Of a stretch of DNA of 64,000 bases, positions 41,937 through 50,308 are shown one piece after another. Source of the stretch: Thermobispora bispora DSM 43833 (GTDB lineage: Bacteria; Actinomycetota; Actinomycetes; Streptosporangiales; Streptosporangiaceae). The position numbers were made by a program, and so were the translations under genes. Each line of letters starts with the position of its first letter. Position 1 is the stretch's first letter. The notes under the pieces are model-generated. The model was given only the letters and a program-made list of their open reading frames with translations, was not told the DNA's origin and did no database searches. The stretch spans positions 3,472,001-3,536,000 of the forward strand of contig NC_014165.1 in NCBI RefSeq assembly GCF_000092645.1, written 5' to 3'.

Positions 41937-42269
41937 ATGCCCAGAATTCGCAATCTGCTCCTCGGAGTGGCGGTGGGTGCCGCCGTGAGCACCGGTGCCG
42001 CCGGCATCGCCACCCTCACCACGGCCACCGCGGCGAACGCCTCACCGCTGCCCCAGAGCAGCCACGGCTGGCACGGCCCGCACTGGGGCTGCTGGGGCTG
42101 GCACACGCTGCACGCCGCGAAGAAGTGCCAGTGCCACAAGAAGACGAGCCACTACAAGAAGAAGCACTACAAGACCGGCCACAAGCACGGCGCGCTGAAG
42201 CAGATCAGCAAGGATGACGCCGTGGTCATCATCGCGACGGGCGACGCGGTGGTGGACTACGAGGACTGA
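41937..42269 (+). CDS. Small secreted His/Lys/Cys-rich protein
   Basis: A 110-residue protein. The signal peptide is RIRNLLLGVAVGAAVSTGAAGIATLTTATAANA. The mature ~75 residues have SSHGWHGPHWGCWGWHTLHAAKKCQCHKKTSHYKKKHYKTGHKHG (about ten His, three Cys), then an ordinary-looking tail (DDAVVIIATGDAVVDYED). The CQCH and WHGPHWGCW arrangement fits metal binding (copper, zinc or heme), but no known motif is present. A strong site GAGGAGG precedes the ATG, with TCCT pairing partner. It is the last gene of the island. Confidence 0.8.
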   Translation: MPRIRNLLLGVAVGAAVSTGAAGIATLTTATAANASPLPQSSHGWHGPHWGCWGWHTLHAAKKCQCHKKTSHYKKKHYKTGHKHGALKQISKDDAVVIIATGDAVVDYED

Positions 42270-42381
42270 TCGGATCGGCGATCGCCCGTTCCCGCTGTGA
42301 CGGGCCGGCCGGGCTGGGGACGCGGGACAGCCGCATCCTGACCGGCCGGAACGTCACGCCACCGCACCTGAGAAGAAGAAG

Positions 42382-42407
42382 CTCCGGCGGACGCCGGTCC
42401 GCCGGAG
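42382..42407 (-). terminator. Terminator downstream of ku
   Basis: An 11-bp perfect stem (CTCCGGCGGAC / GTCCGCCGGAG) with a 4-nt loop, followed on the minus strand by CTTCTTCTTCT. It is about 325 bp after the ku stop and could also end transcription from the plus-strand gene at 41937. Confidence 0.65.
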
Positions 42408-42594
42408 CGCCCGCCCGTACGGGATCGGCCGCGGCTTCCCCACGCCGCCCCGGGCGACCCCATCCCCCACCTCGCACGGATGGACTCCCCACCCGCGGAC
42501 GGATCGGAATCGGACGTCATCCCCGAGCGATCCGCGGAAGCCATCCAAAGGAGCGATCCGGGTCCCGCCGCTCCGTTCCGGCCGGAGACGCCAC

Positions 42595-42690
42595 CCGGCT
42601 CCGGCCCCGGCACGTTCCGGGCGGAACGCCACCTCTCCGGCTCCGGCCCCGGCACGTTCCGGGCGGAACGCCACCTCTCCGGCTCCGGCC
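42595..42690. repeat. 42-bp tandem repeat, two full copies and a partial third
   Basis: Copies at 42595-42636 and 42637-42678, identical except at the last few bases, then 12 bp of a third. Each contains CGGCACGTTCCGGGCGGAAC. The 42270-42732 interval has no gene otherwise. Confidence 0.8.
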
Positions 42691-42732
42691 CAGAGCACGG
42701 GCCGGTACCACCGACCGGTACCCGTCGTCCGC

Positions 42733-43593
42733 TCAGGCCGACCGCTTGGCCCGCCGCTTCCGCGGCGCCTTCTCCTCGCCGGCCGCGGGCTCCTGCTCCG
42801 CCTGCCGGGCGGCGCGCGCCCGCTCCCGCTTCGCCGCCTCGACGCTGGCCCGCAGCGCGGCCATGAGGTCGACCGCCGGGCGCTCCTCGGCGGGGGCCTC
42901 GGGGGCGACGACCTCCTTGCCCGCAACCTTGGCCTCGATCACCTGCTGGAGCGCCTCCCGGTAGGCGTCCGAGTAGGCCGTGGGGTCGAAGTCCTCGACC
43001 ATCGTCTCGATCAGCGACTCGGCCATCTTCAGCTCCTGCGGCCGGACCTCCACGGTCTCCTTCAGGAACGGGAAGGCGGCCTCCCGCACCTCGTCCGGCC
43101 ACAGCATGGTCTCCAGCACGAACACCCCGTCACGGACGCGGAGCGTGGCGAGCGACTCCCGCTGCCGGAGCGCGATCTTGACCACAGCGACCCGGCCGGA
43201 CCGGGCGAGCGCGTCCCGGAGCAGCACGTACGCCTTGGTCCCCTGCGCCTCGGGCTCCAGGTAGTACGACTTGGCGAAGTAGATCGGGTCGATCTGATCG
43301 GCGGAGGTGAACTGCAGCACGTCGATCCGGCGGGAGGTGCTGAGCGGCAGCTCGGCGAAGTCCTCGTCGGTCAGGATCACGACCTCGCCGGTGGGCAGCT
43401 CGTACCCCTTGGCGATCTCGCCGTACGGGACCTCCGCGCCGTCGACGGAGCAGACCCGCTTGTACTTGATCCGCCCGCCGTCGGTGCGGTGCACCTGGTG
43501 GAAGGTGACGTCCTTCTGCTCGGTCGCCGGGTACAGCTTCACCGGGATGGTGACCAGCCCGAACGAGATGGCGCCCTTCCAGATGCTCCGCAT
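42733..43593 (-). CDS. ku: Ku protein (non-homologous end joining)
   Basis: A 286-residue bacterial Ku. It opens MRSIWKGAISFGLVTIPVKLYPATEQKDVTFHQVH, with YKRVCSVDG, GYELPTGEVVILTDEDF and QIDPIYFAKSYYLEPE, all standard family stretches, and ends in a Lys/Arg-rich tail (APRKRRAKRSA) that helps bind DNA or ligase. Ku rings hold broken DNA ends. It is divergent from the polymerase-domain gene at 43756, sharing a 160-bp promoter region. I use the ATG at 43593; a GTG six bases upstream (VSMRS) is possible. Confidence 0.95.
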   Translation of the reverse strand: MRSIWKGAISFGLVTIPVKLYPATEQKDVTFHQVHRTDGGRIKYKRVCSVDGAEVPYGEIAKGYELPTGEVVILTDEDFAELPLSTSRRIDVLQFTSADQIDPIYFAKSYYLEPEAQGTKAYVLLRDALARSGRVAVVKIALRQRESLATLRVRDGVFVLETMLWPDEVREAAFPFLKETVEVRPQELKMAESLIETMVEDFDPTAYSDAYREALQQVIEAKVAGKEVVAPEAPAEERPAVDLMAALRASVEAAKRERARAARQAEQEPAAGEEKAPRKRRAKRSA

Positions 43594-43755
43594 GCTCACA
43601 TTCTCGCTTCTTCGTTCGAAATCGGATCCGGGTGCTACAAGAGACTCGCCTCCTGGGCAGGTACCCACTGCGGCGGCGCCGTACCAGGCCGCCGAGCCGC
43701 GTGCGGCGGCCCCGTCCCCGGACCGGGCGGGCCCCCGAGGCGGAAGGAGCCGGAG

Positions 43756-44637
43756 ATGACGGCGAACGTGCGGGTACGGGTGGACGGCCGTGACCTCGCC
43801 CTGAGCAACCTGGACAAGGTCCTCTACCCCGACACCGGCTTCACCAAGGCGGAGGTCATCGACTACTACGCCAGGATCGCGCCGGTGATGCTCCCGCACC
43901 TGCGGGACCGGCCGCTCACCGTCACGCGCTACCCGGACGGCGCCGGCGGGGAGGGCTTCTACGAGAAGAACGCCCCCGCGCACACCCCCGACTGGGTCCG
44001 TACCGTGACCCTCCCGGCCAAGGGCAGCACCAAACAGCGCGACCGGATCGACTTCGCGCTCGTCAACGATCTGCCCACCCTGGTCTACTACGCCAACCTG
44101 GCCGCGCTGGAGATCCACGTCCCGATGTGGCGGGTCGGCGCGGACGGCACGCCGCTCCCCCCGGACACGCTCGTCTTCGACCTCGACCCCGGCGCCCCGG
44201 CCACGATCGTCGACTGCTGCCGGGTCGCCCTGCTGCTCCGCGACGCGCTCGCCGGCGACGGCCTGACCGGCTGCGTGAAGACCAGCGGGAAGAAGGGCAT
44301 CCAGGTTTACGTTCCATGGGAGCGCGGGCACGGCACCGCCGAGTACGCCCGGCGGCTCGCCAGAACGCTCGAGGCGGAGCACCCCTTCGTGACGAGCGTG
44401 ATGGCGAAACGGGCCCGGCCGGGGAAGGTGTTCATCGACTGGAGCCAGAACAACCCGGCGAAGACCACCATCGCCCCGTACTCGCTGCGGGCCGGCCGGC
44501 TGCCCACGGTCTCCACGCCGGTGCGGTGGGCGGAGGTCGAGGCGTGCGACAGCCCGGACGCGCTCACGTTCACCGCCTCCGACGTGCTGGAACGCGTGGC
44601 CGAGCACGGTGATCTGTTCCAGCCGGGCCGTGCTTAG
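43756..44637 (+). CDS. LigD-type primase/polymerase domain protein (NHEJ)
   Basis: A 293-residue stand-alone polymerase domain: LALSNLDKVLYPDTGFTKAEVIDYYARIAP, LTVTRYPDG, VFDLDPG (catalytic Asp pair DLD), KTSGKKGIQVYVP, RPGKVFIDWSQNNPAKTTIAPYSLR. It fills gaps and adds nucleotides at ends held by Ku. There is no ligase or phosphoesterase domain in it or nearby, so the LigD functions are split over the genome. GGAAGGAG precedes the ATG. The pair with ku on the opposite strand supports the NHEJ role. Confidence 0.94.
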   Translation: MTANVRVRVDGRDLALSNLDKVLYPDTGFTKAEVIDYYARIAPVMLPHLRDRPLTVTRYPDGAGGEGFYEKNAPAHTPDWVRTVTLPAKGSTKQRDRIDFALVNDLPTLVYYANLAALEIHVPMWRVGADGTPLPPDTLVFDLDPGAPATIVDCCRVALLLRDALAGDGLTGCVKTSGKKGIQVYVPWERGHGTAEYARRLARTLEAEHPFVTSVMAKRARPGKVFIDWSQNNPAKTTIAPYSLRAGRLPTVSTPVRWAEVEACDSPDALTFTASDVLERVAEHGDLFQPGRA

Positions 44638-44705
44638 CCTGAGCGGCCCGCGGGCCGTAAGGTGGACGTGTCGCTGCAAGCCTTTCGAACGGGAGGACGT
44701 GCCAG

Positions 44706-44906
44706 ATGACCGAGAAGGACGCGCTCGACGAGGTCGAGGAGCTCTCGATCGAGGCCCCCGAGGCGGACGCGGTCGAGCAGCACCGGCCGGTCACCGTCCC
44801 GGAGCAGGACCGTCGCCTTCCGACGCGGATCCCGTTCGACGCCGACCCGGCGGACGTGGCGGACCAAGAGCGTGAAGTCGACCTCGATGACGAGGACTAT
44901 CGCTGA
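44706..44906 (+). CDS. Small acidic protein, conserved in actinomycetes
   Basis: A 66-residue acidic protein, MTEKDALDEVEELSIEAPEADAVEQHRPV, with PFDADPADVADQEREVDLDDEDYR at the end. I recall similar ADPADVAEQ-xxVxLDEDDYR proteins beside the TetR/DUF3107 genes of other actinomycetes. GGGAGG precedes the ATG. Probably disordered; function unknown. Confidence 0.75.
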   Translation: MTEKDALDEVEELSIEAPEADAVEQHRPVTVPEQDRRLPTRIPFDADPADVADQEREVDLDDEDYR

Positions 44907-44979
44907 CCTGCGTTACCGGCGCGTAGGATGAGCCCCCGGGGCGGCGAGCCCCTGTAGCACACCGCACGAGGAGACTGCC

Positions 44980-45600
44980 GTGACCGCTACCCCGGACGCC
45001 AAGCCCCGGGGCACCCGGCTCCCCCGGATGGCCCGTCGCCGTCAGCTGCTGCGCGCGGCGCAAGAAGTGTTCGTGGAGAACGGCTACCACGCGGCCGCGA
45101 TGGACGAGATCGCCGAGCGGGCGGGCGTCAGCAAGCCGGTTCTCTATCAGCACTTCCCGGGGAAGCTCGAACTCTACCTCGCCCTGCTCGACCAGCACGT
45201 CGACGACATCGTGGCCCGCTGCCGGCAGGCGCTCGCGTCGACGACGGACAACAAGCAGCGCGTGTACGCGGCGATCAACGCGTTCTTCGACTTCGTGTCG
45301 AGCCAGGGAGAGGCGTTCCGGCTCGTGTTCGAGTCGGATCTGCGCAACGTGGCCGCCGTGCGTCAGCGCATGGAGCGCTCCCTGCGCGAGTGCGCGGACG
45401 CGATCAGCCAGGTGATCCAGGAGGACACCGGCTGCTCCGCCGACGAGGCCCACCTGCTCGGGGTCGGCCTGGTCGGCATGGCCGAGGTCAGCGCCCGTTA
45501 CTGGCTGCGCAGCCACGGCTCGATCCCCAAGGACGCGGCCGTTCAGCTCATCGCCCGGCTCGCCTGGCGGGGCATCAGCGGTTTCCCCCGCACCGGCTGA
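44980..45600 (+). CDS. TetR-family transcriptional regulator
   Basis: A 206-residue regulator. The N-terminal helix-turn-helix is RRQLLRAAQEVFVENGYHAAAMDEIAERAGVSKPVLYQHFPGKLELYLALLDQH, with a helical ligand-binding domain after it. GAGGAGACTGCC precedes the GTG start. It is upstream of the DUF3107 gene on the same strand (about 95 bp apart), as Rv3208 is next to Rv3208A. The ligand is unknown. Confidence 0.93.
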   Translation: MTATPDAKPRGTRLPRMARRRQLLRAAQEVFVENGYHAAAMDEIAERAGVSKPVLYQHFPGKLELYLALLDQHVDDIVARCRQALASTTDNKQRVYAAINAFFDFVSSQGEAFRLVFESDLRNVAAVRQRMERSLRECADAISQVIQEDTGCSADEAHLLGVGLVGMAEVSARYWLRSHGSIPKDAAVQLIARLAWRGISGFPRTG

Positions 45601-45694
45601 GGGGCCGCTGTTCGCTTGACGCGATCCGACGCCCCAAGGCCGTGCTCGGCGATGACCATGGGTAGGGACCGGCCTACGGCGAAAGGGGAGCCGC

Positions 45695-45925
45695 ATGGAA
45701 GTCAAGATCGCCATACGAGCGGTCCACCGGGAACTGGTCCTGGAGACCGACCTGACGGCCGACGAGATCGAGGAGCAGGTCCGTCAGGCGCTCGCCCACG
45801 ACAAGGGCGTCTTCTCGCTCACCGACACCAAGGGTCGCCGCGTGGTGATCCCCGTGGCGTCGCTCGGCTTCGTCGAGATCGGCGAGGACGAGCAGCGCCC
45901 GGTCGGCTTCGGCGGGACGCTCTGA
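45695..45925 (+). CDS. DUF3107 family protein
   Basis: A 76-residue protein, MEVKIAIRAVHRELVLETDLTADEIEEQVRQALAHDKGVFSLTDTKGRRVVIPVASLGFVEIGEDEQRPVGFG. This is the DUF3107 pattern (small beta-alpha-beta, TB9.4/Rv3208A type). GAAAGGGGAG precedes the ATG. A terminator at 45998 follows. No biochemical role is known. Confidence 0.92.
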   Translation: MEVKIAIRAVHRELVLETDLTADEIEEQVRQALAHDKGVFSLTDTKGRRVVIPVASLGFVEIGEDEQRPVGFGGTL

Positions 45926-45997
45926 CGGCTCCTCACCGATCGCCGTACGGCACGGCGGCGGATCGCCGCGAGGCGATCGTCAGCACGACATGAGCGG

Positions 45998-46036
45998 GCG
46001 GCCTCCCGCACGGGCGGTGAGGCCGCTTCCGTTTTC
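45998..46036 (+). terminator. Intrinsic terminator after the DUF3107 gene
   Basis: An 8-bp perfect stem (GCGGCCTC / GAGGCCGC) followed by TTCCGTTTTC. An additional 7-bp hairpin (GATCGCC / GGCGATC) lies just before it at 45961-45978. Confidence 0.6.
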
Positions 46037-46166
46037 GGGCGCTTCCGGCCGGGCGCTTCCGACCGGACGGGGCACGCGTCCGCCACGCGTACCGGCCGGC
46101 CCCGGCGGCCGGACGAGCGGCCCGTATCCGCCGGGACGCCGGCCCGCGACCGACCCCGCTCCGCGC

Positions 46167-46826
46167 TCAGGGGCCCGGGGTGAGCCCGAGCGCGCTCATC
46201 CGCTTTCCGTGCTCCTCGGTGAGCTGCGCGAACAACTTGCTGATCCCGGCCAGGTCCTCACCCTCGCCCGCCACGAGCAGCGCGGCGAGCTGCGGGCGGG
46301 CCACCGCGACATGGTGGGCCTGGGCGAGCGCCTCCCCCACCAGCCGCCGGGCGTAGAGGGCGAGCCGCCCGCTCAGCCGGGGATCGGCGTCGAGCGCCGC
46401 GCGCACCCGCTCCACCACGAACTCCGACCGATCGTCCTCGGCGAGCACCTGCTCGACCAGCTCCCGGATCTCCGAGTCGGCACGCCGGGCCGCCTCACGG
46501 TAGAAGTCCCCGGCGATCCCGATGCCCACGTACGCCTTCACCAGCGCCTCCGGCCAGTCCTTCGGCGTCGTGAGCCGGTGCCACTCGTCGATGGCCCCGA
46601 CGAACGGGGCCATCGCCTCACCGGGATCGATCCCGAGGGACTCGAGCTTGTCGCGCAGCAGGCGGAAGTGCCGGTGTTCGTTGGCGGCCACGTCGGCCAG
46701 CGCCGCTCGATCGTTCAGCGTGGGGGCGTGCGCGACGGCGTCCTCGGCCATCCGGAGGAACGCGGTGAGCTCCCCGTACGCGAGCACGCCCAACAGATCC
46801 ACGGTGCCAGGAGCGCAATCAGTCAT
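46167..46826 (-). CDS. Ferritin-like/MiaE-like fold protein
   Basis: A 219-residue helical-bundle protein: LLGVLAYGELTAFLRMAEDAVAHAPTL, LADVAANEHRHFRLLRDKLES and IAGDFYREAARRADSEI, with Glu/His positions (EL, EHRHF) like those of a diiron ferritin-like site. The syntenic mycobacterial gene is Rv3210c. I chose the ATG at 46826 because TACCCT lies six bases upstream, so it is probably leaderless; the much longer open frame is shadow. No reaction can be stated; a hydroxylase-type or iron-storage role is possible. Confidence 0.85.
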   Translation of the reverse strand: MTDCAPGTVDLLGVLAYGELTAFLRMAEDAVAHAPTLNDRAALADVAANEHRHFRLLRDKLESLGIDPGEAMAPFVGAIDEWHRLTTPKDWPEALVKAYVGIGIAGDFYREAARRADSEIRELVEQVLAEDDRSEFVVERVRAALDADPRLSGRLALYARRLVGEALAQAHHVAVARPQLAALLVAGEGEDLAGISKLFAQLTEEHGKRMSALGLTPGP

Positions 46827-46832
46827 GGCTGC

Positions 46833-46838
46833 AGGGTA
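46833..46838 (-). promoter_or_regulatory. -10 box of a leaderless promoter (TACCCT)
   Basis: On the minus strand TACCCT is followed by six bases and the ATG at 46826. Confidence 0.55.
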
Positions 46839-47079
46839 CGTTCCCCGGGCGCACCCCATCCGCGCCGCTCCGGCGTGCCGTACGGAACCGGAGGTTCTAC
46901 CGTGCGGTTCTTGGCGTCTTTCCCGGGAAAGGTGCTGAAATCCGCGGCAGGTTGTGGTATCGAGTAGACTGATCCGTGAAGGCGCGACCGCACTGTGTTG
47001 ATCCGGGGGTTTCGTTTCCCTGGATCCGGAAGTGGGGAGGCCGCGGTCGCTCATCACGATGAGGGCGTGACAGACCGCC

Positions 47080-48999
47080 GTGGACGTGGACCGGGAAGGA
47101 TCTGCCGGCCAGCATGTCCCGGAAGATCCGCCTTCACACCGATTGAGGCAGGCAACCCTGACGAAGACGTTCCGAGACCTGGGTGTAATCCCGGAGATCG
47201 CAGATGCCCTGGAGACCGAGGGCATCGTCACACCGTTCCCGATCCAGGAGATGGCCCTGCCCCTGGCACTGTCCGGGCAGGACATCATCGGGCAGGCGCG
47301 CACCGGAACGGGTAAGACGTATGCCTTCGGCATTCCGACGCTCCAGCTCATCGGCAAGCCGAGGAAGAACCGCAAGAAGCCCCGCGGGCTGATCCTCGCG
47401 CCGACCCGTGAGCTCGCGCTGCAGGTCACCGAGGATCTGGTTCTCGCCGCCGGCAAGCTCGGCACGCGGATCACCACCGTGTACGGTGGCCGCGCCTACG
47501 AGCCGCAGATCGAGGCGCTGAAGAACGGTGTCGACGTGGTCGTCGGCACGCCGGGCCGGCTGCTGGACCTGGTGAACCAGAAGCACCTCGATCTCAGTCA
47601 GATCGCCATCCTCGTCCTCGACGAAGCGGACCGCATGCTCGATCTCGGGTTCCTCCCCGACATCGAGCGGATCATCAAGCTGCTGCCCGAGAAGCGGCAG
47701 ACGATGCTCTTCTCGGCGACCATGCCGGGGGAGATCGTCGCCCTCTCGCGCCGCTACCTGAACCGGCCCACCCACATCCGGGCGGAGATCGCGGAGATCG
47801 AGGCGGAGACGAAGCCGCGGACGACGCAGTTCGTCTACCGCACGCACCGCATGGACAAGATCGAGATCCTCGCCCGGGTACTGCAGAGCACCGAGCTCAC
47901 GCTGGCGATGGTGTTCTGCGAGACCAAGCGGGCCTGTGACATGGTGGCGAACCAGCTCCGCGACCGGGGCTTCGCCGTGGCGGCCGTCCACGGCGACCTG
48001 AGCCAGAGCCAGCGCGAGCAGGCCCTGCGCGCCTTCCGCAACGGCAAGATCAACGTGCTCGTCGCGACCGACGTGGCGGCGCGCGGGATCGACGTGGACG
48101 ACGTCACCCACGTCATCAACTACGACCTGCCGCAGGACGAGAAGACCTACATCCACCGCATCGGCCGCACCGGCCGCGCCGGCCGGTCCGGGGTCGCCAT
48201 CACGTTCGTCGAGTGGACCGAGCTGGCGCGGTGGATGCTCATCAACAGCGCGCTGGGCCTCGGCATCCCGGACCCGGTGGAGACCTACTCGAGCTCGCCG
48301 CACCTCTACAGCGACCTCCACATCCCCGAGGGCGCCAAGGGCGTGCTGCCGCGCGACCAGCGGGTGCGCGCCGGGCTCGAGGCCGAGGAGCTCGACGACT
48401 CCGGCGACACCGGCCGCTCCCGGTCGCGTGAGGACCGGGAGGAGCGGCGGTCGTCCCGCAGGGAGCGCCGCCGTACCCGGGGCGGGCGCGCCCAGCAGAC
48501 CGCCGAGCCGGCCACGGCGCCGTCCGCCGAAGCCCAGGACGGAGCCCAGGAGATCAAGCAGAGCGCGGCGGAGAGCACCTCGGGCCGGCGGAGCCGGCGG
48601 GGGGCGAACCGCGCCGCGCTGAGCGACGCGCTCGCCGACATCCCGGCGGTGGGCGCCGAGCCCGCGCCGGAGCCGGCCGAGAGCGAGCCGGAGGGCAAGC
48701 CCGCCCGCCGCGGGACCCGCCGTTCGGCGGCGAGCGAGGAGCTCGCCCAGACCGACCGGCGCGCGGCCGACCGGGCGGACACCGACGCAGATGAGGGGGC
48801 CGACCAGCCGGTGGACGAGAGCATGACCGACCGGGTCACCAGGCCCGAGCCGGAGCGGATCATCCCGTCGAGCCCGTTCGAGGTGGTGTTCCGGGCGCCG
48901 GTCCTCGCGATCGACGACGAGGACGATGACACGGCGCCGCCCGTGATGCCGGAGCGCCCGGCGTCGCGCCGCCGCCGTTCGCGGTCCCGCCGCCGCTGA
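47080..48999 (+). CDS. DEAD-box RNA helicase
   Basis: A 639-residue ATP-dependent RNA helicase. It has the Q motif TPFPIQ, ARTGTGKT (Walker A), PTRELALQ, TPGRLLDL, VLDEADRMLD, SAT, VFCETKR, TDVAARGIDV and HRIGRTGRAGRSG. About 210 residues of low-complexity acidic and Arg/Ser-rich tail follow, ending SRRRRSRSRRR, which probably binds RNA. The start is unsure: a GTG at 47080 is used, though homology would let it begin near LTKTFRDLGV (about 47158). Synteny with Rv3211 (RhlE) is good. Confidence 0.92.
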   Translation: MDVDREGSAGQHVPEDPPSHRLRQATLTKTFRDLGVIPEIADALETEGIVTPFPIQEMALPLALSGQDIIGQARTGTGKTYAFGIPTLQLIGKPRKNRKKPRGLILAPTRELALQVTEDLVLAAGKLGTRITTVYGGRAYEPQIEALKNGVDVVVGTPGRLLDLVNQKHLDLSQIAILVLDEADRMLDLGFLPDIERIIKLLPEKRQTMLFSATMPGEIVALSRRYLNRPTHIRAEIAEIEAETKPRTTQFVYRTHRMDKIEILARVLQSTELTLAMVFCETKRACDMVANQLRDRGFAVAAVHGDLSQSQREQALRAFRNGKINVLVATDVAARGIDVDDVTHVINYDLPQDEKTYIHRIGRTGRAGRSGVAITFVEWTELARWMLINSALGLGIPDPVETYSSSPHLYSDLHIPEGAKGVLPRDQRVRAGLEAEELDDSGDTGRSRSREDREERRSSRRERRRTRGGRAQQTAEPATAPSAEAQDGAQEIKQSAAESTSGRRSRRGANRAALSDALADIPAVGAEPAPEPAESEPEGKPARRGTRRSAASEELAQTDRRAADRADTDADEGADQPVDESMTDRVTRPEPERIIPSSPFEVVFRAPVLAIDDEDDDTAPPVMPERPASRRRRSRSRRR

Positions 49000-49420
49000 C
49001 CGGTCGCCCCAATGGGTGGCGGCTTCTCTCACCCAGCGGGTATGACCAGGCCAAGGAGGCGGAAAGATGATCACGGTGACCGCCGTGCGGCTCGCGGCGC
49101 CGTCACCCCCGGAAATGCGGGGTATGGTGGTGGCGCGTGAGCGGACACGGGCTTACCACATGGTCGGAGGTTCGGGCGTCGTCGGCCGCTGCGGTCGCGA
49201 CGGACTCTCCCGGGCGCCGTGCCGCCGCCCCCGACGTGGCGGAGTCCGGCCGGTTGCGCACCCCATGCGGGCCGCGTACCCCCGGAGGCCGGCCGAGGCT
49301 CCGCTCCGGACCGCCGCAGCGTCTCCCGCTGCCGGGCGAGCACGGAGTACGGCGCCGGCCGCGTGACCGCGGTAGGCAACGGAACCAACCGACTCTACCG
49401 AGCAGGGTGGAGGATTTTTC
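49000..49420. other. Intergenic stretch, no gene seen
   Basis: GC-rich DNA between the helicase and the hydrolase. A possible weak hairpin (CGCCCCAATGGGTGGCG, 49004-49020) lies right after the helicase stop. Open frames on both strands look like shadow. Confidence 0.5.
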
Positions 49421-50299
49421 GTGAGTACGCCGCGTTTCCTGACCCTCCCCCCGGGTGTCAGCGTTAAGCAGATCGAAACGCCGCTGGGCTCGTTCGCCGC
49501 CTTGGAGGCCCTGCCCGTCAACGGGGTGGCGGAACGCTGGCCCGCCCTCCTCGTGCCCGGGTACACGGGCAGCAAGGAGGACTTCCTTGCGATCCTGCAA
49601 CCGCTCGCCCAGGCCGGCCGCAGGGTGGTCGCCATCGACATGCGCGGGCAGTACGAGACGCCGGGGCCGGACGACCCAGCGGCGTACACCTGCGCGGCCC
49701 TCGGCGCCGACGTAGCCGCGGTGGCCGAGGTGGTGGGACAGGGCGAGCCCGTGCATCTGCTCGGCCATTCGTTCGGCGGCCTGGTCACCCGGGAGACCGT
49801 GCTGAAGGGGTCGGCCAAGCTCGCCTCGTTCACGCTGATGAGCTCCGGCCCGGGGGCGATCGTGGGCCCGCGTGAGCGCCTGGGCCGGGAGCTGCTCGCC
49901 GAGCTCCCCGAGCACGGCATCGACTACATCTGGGCGAACCGGCTTGAGCCCGACGCGATCAACGCCGGCGTGCCGGAGGAGATCATCGCGTTCCTGCGCA
50001 AGCGGCTGCTCGCCAACAACCCCACCGGCCTGGTCGCCATGGCCCATGAGGTGCTGAGCGCGCCGGACCGGGTGGACGAGCTCGCCCGGTGCGGGCTCGA
50101 CATCCTCGTCCTGTACGGCGAGCACGACGACGGCTGGCCGCCCGAGCTCCAGGCGGAGATGGCCCGCCGGCTCGACGCGGAGTGCGTGGTGATCCCCGGC
50201 GCGGTCCACTCGCCGGCCGTCGAGGCCCCGGAGACCACGGCACACGCGCTCACCAGGTTCTGGAACACCGCCGAGGCCCGCATGATCCAGCGCGGCTGA
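49421..50299 (+). CDS. Alpha/beta-hydrolase
   Basis: A 292-residue cytoplasmic hydrolase: LLVPGYTGSKEDFLAIL, AIDMRGQYETPG, LLGHSFGGLVTRE (nucleophile Ser), a helical cap, LVLYGEHDDGWPPE (acid Asp) and AVHSPAVEAPE (His). The GTG start has GTGGAGGA upstream. It resembles the 3-oxoadipate enol-lactonase branch in general form only; the substrate is unknown. Confidence 0.9.
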   Translation: MSTPRFLTLPPGVSVKQIETPLGSFAALEALPVNGVAERWPALLVPGYTGSKEDFLAILQPLAQAGRRVVAIDMRGQYETPGPDDPAAYTCAALGADVAAVAEVVGQGEPVHLLGHSFGGLVTRETVLKGSAKLASFTLMSSGPGAIVGPRERLGRELLAELPEHGIDYIWANRLEPDAINAGVPEEIIAFLRKRLLANNPTGLVAMAHEVLSAPDRVDELARCGLDILVLYGEHDDGWPPELQAEMARRLDAECVVIPGAVHSPAVEAPETTAHALTRFWNTAEARMIQRG

Positions 50300-50308
50300 G
50301 CCGCCGGA

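Noticed and set aside
44639-44700. Possible tRNA or small RNA in the short gap before the small acidic gene
   Set aside because: No cloverleaf, conserved T-loop or terminator is visible. No tRNA or rRNA gene was found anywhere in the window.
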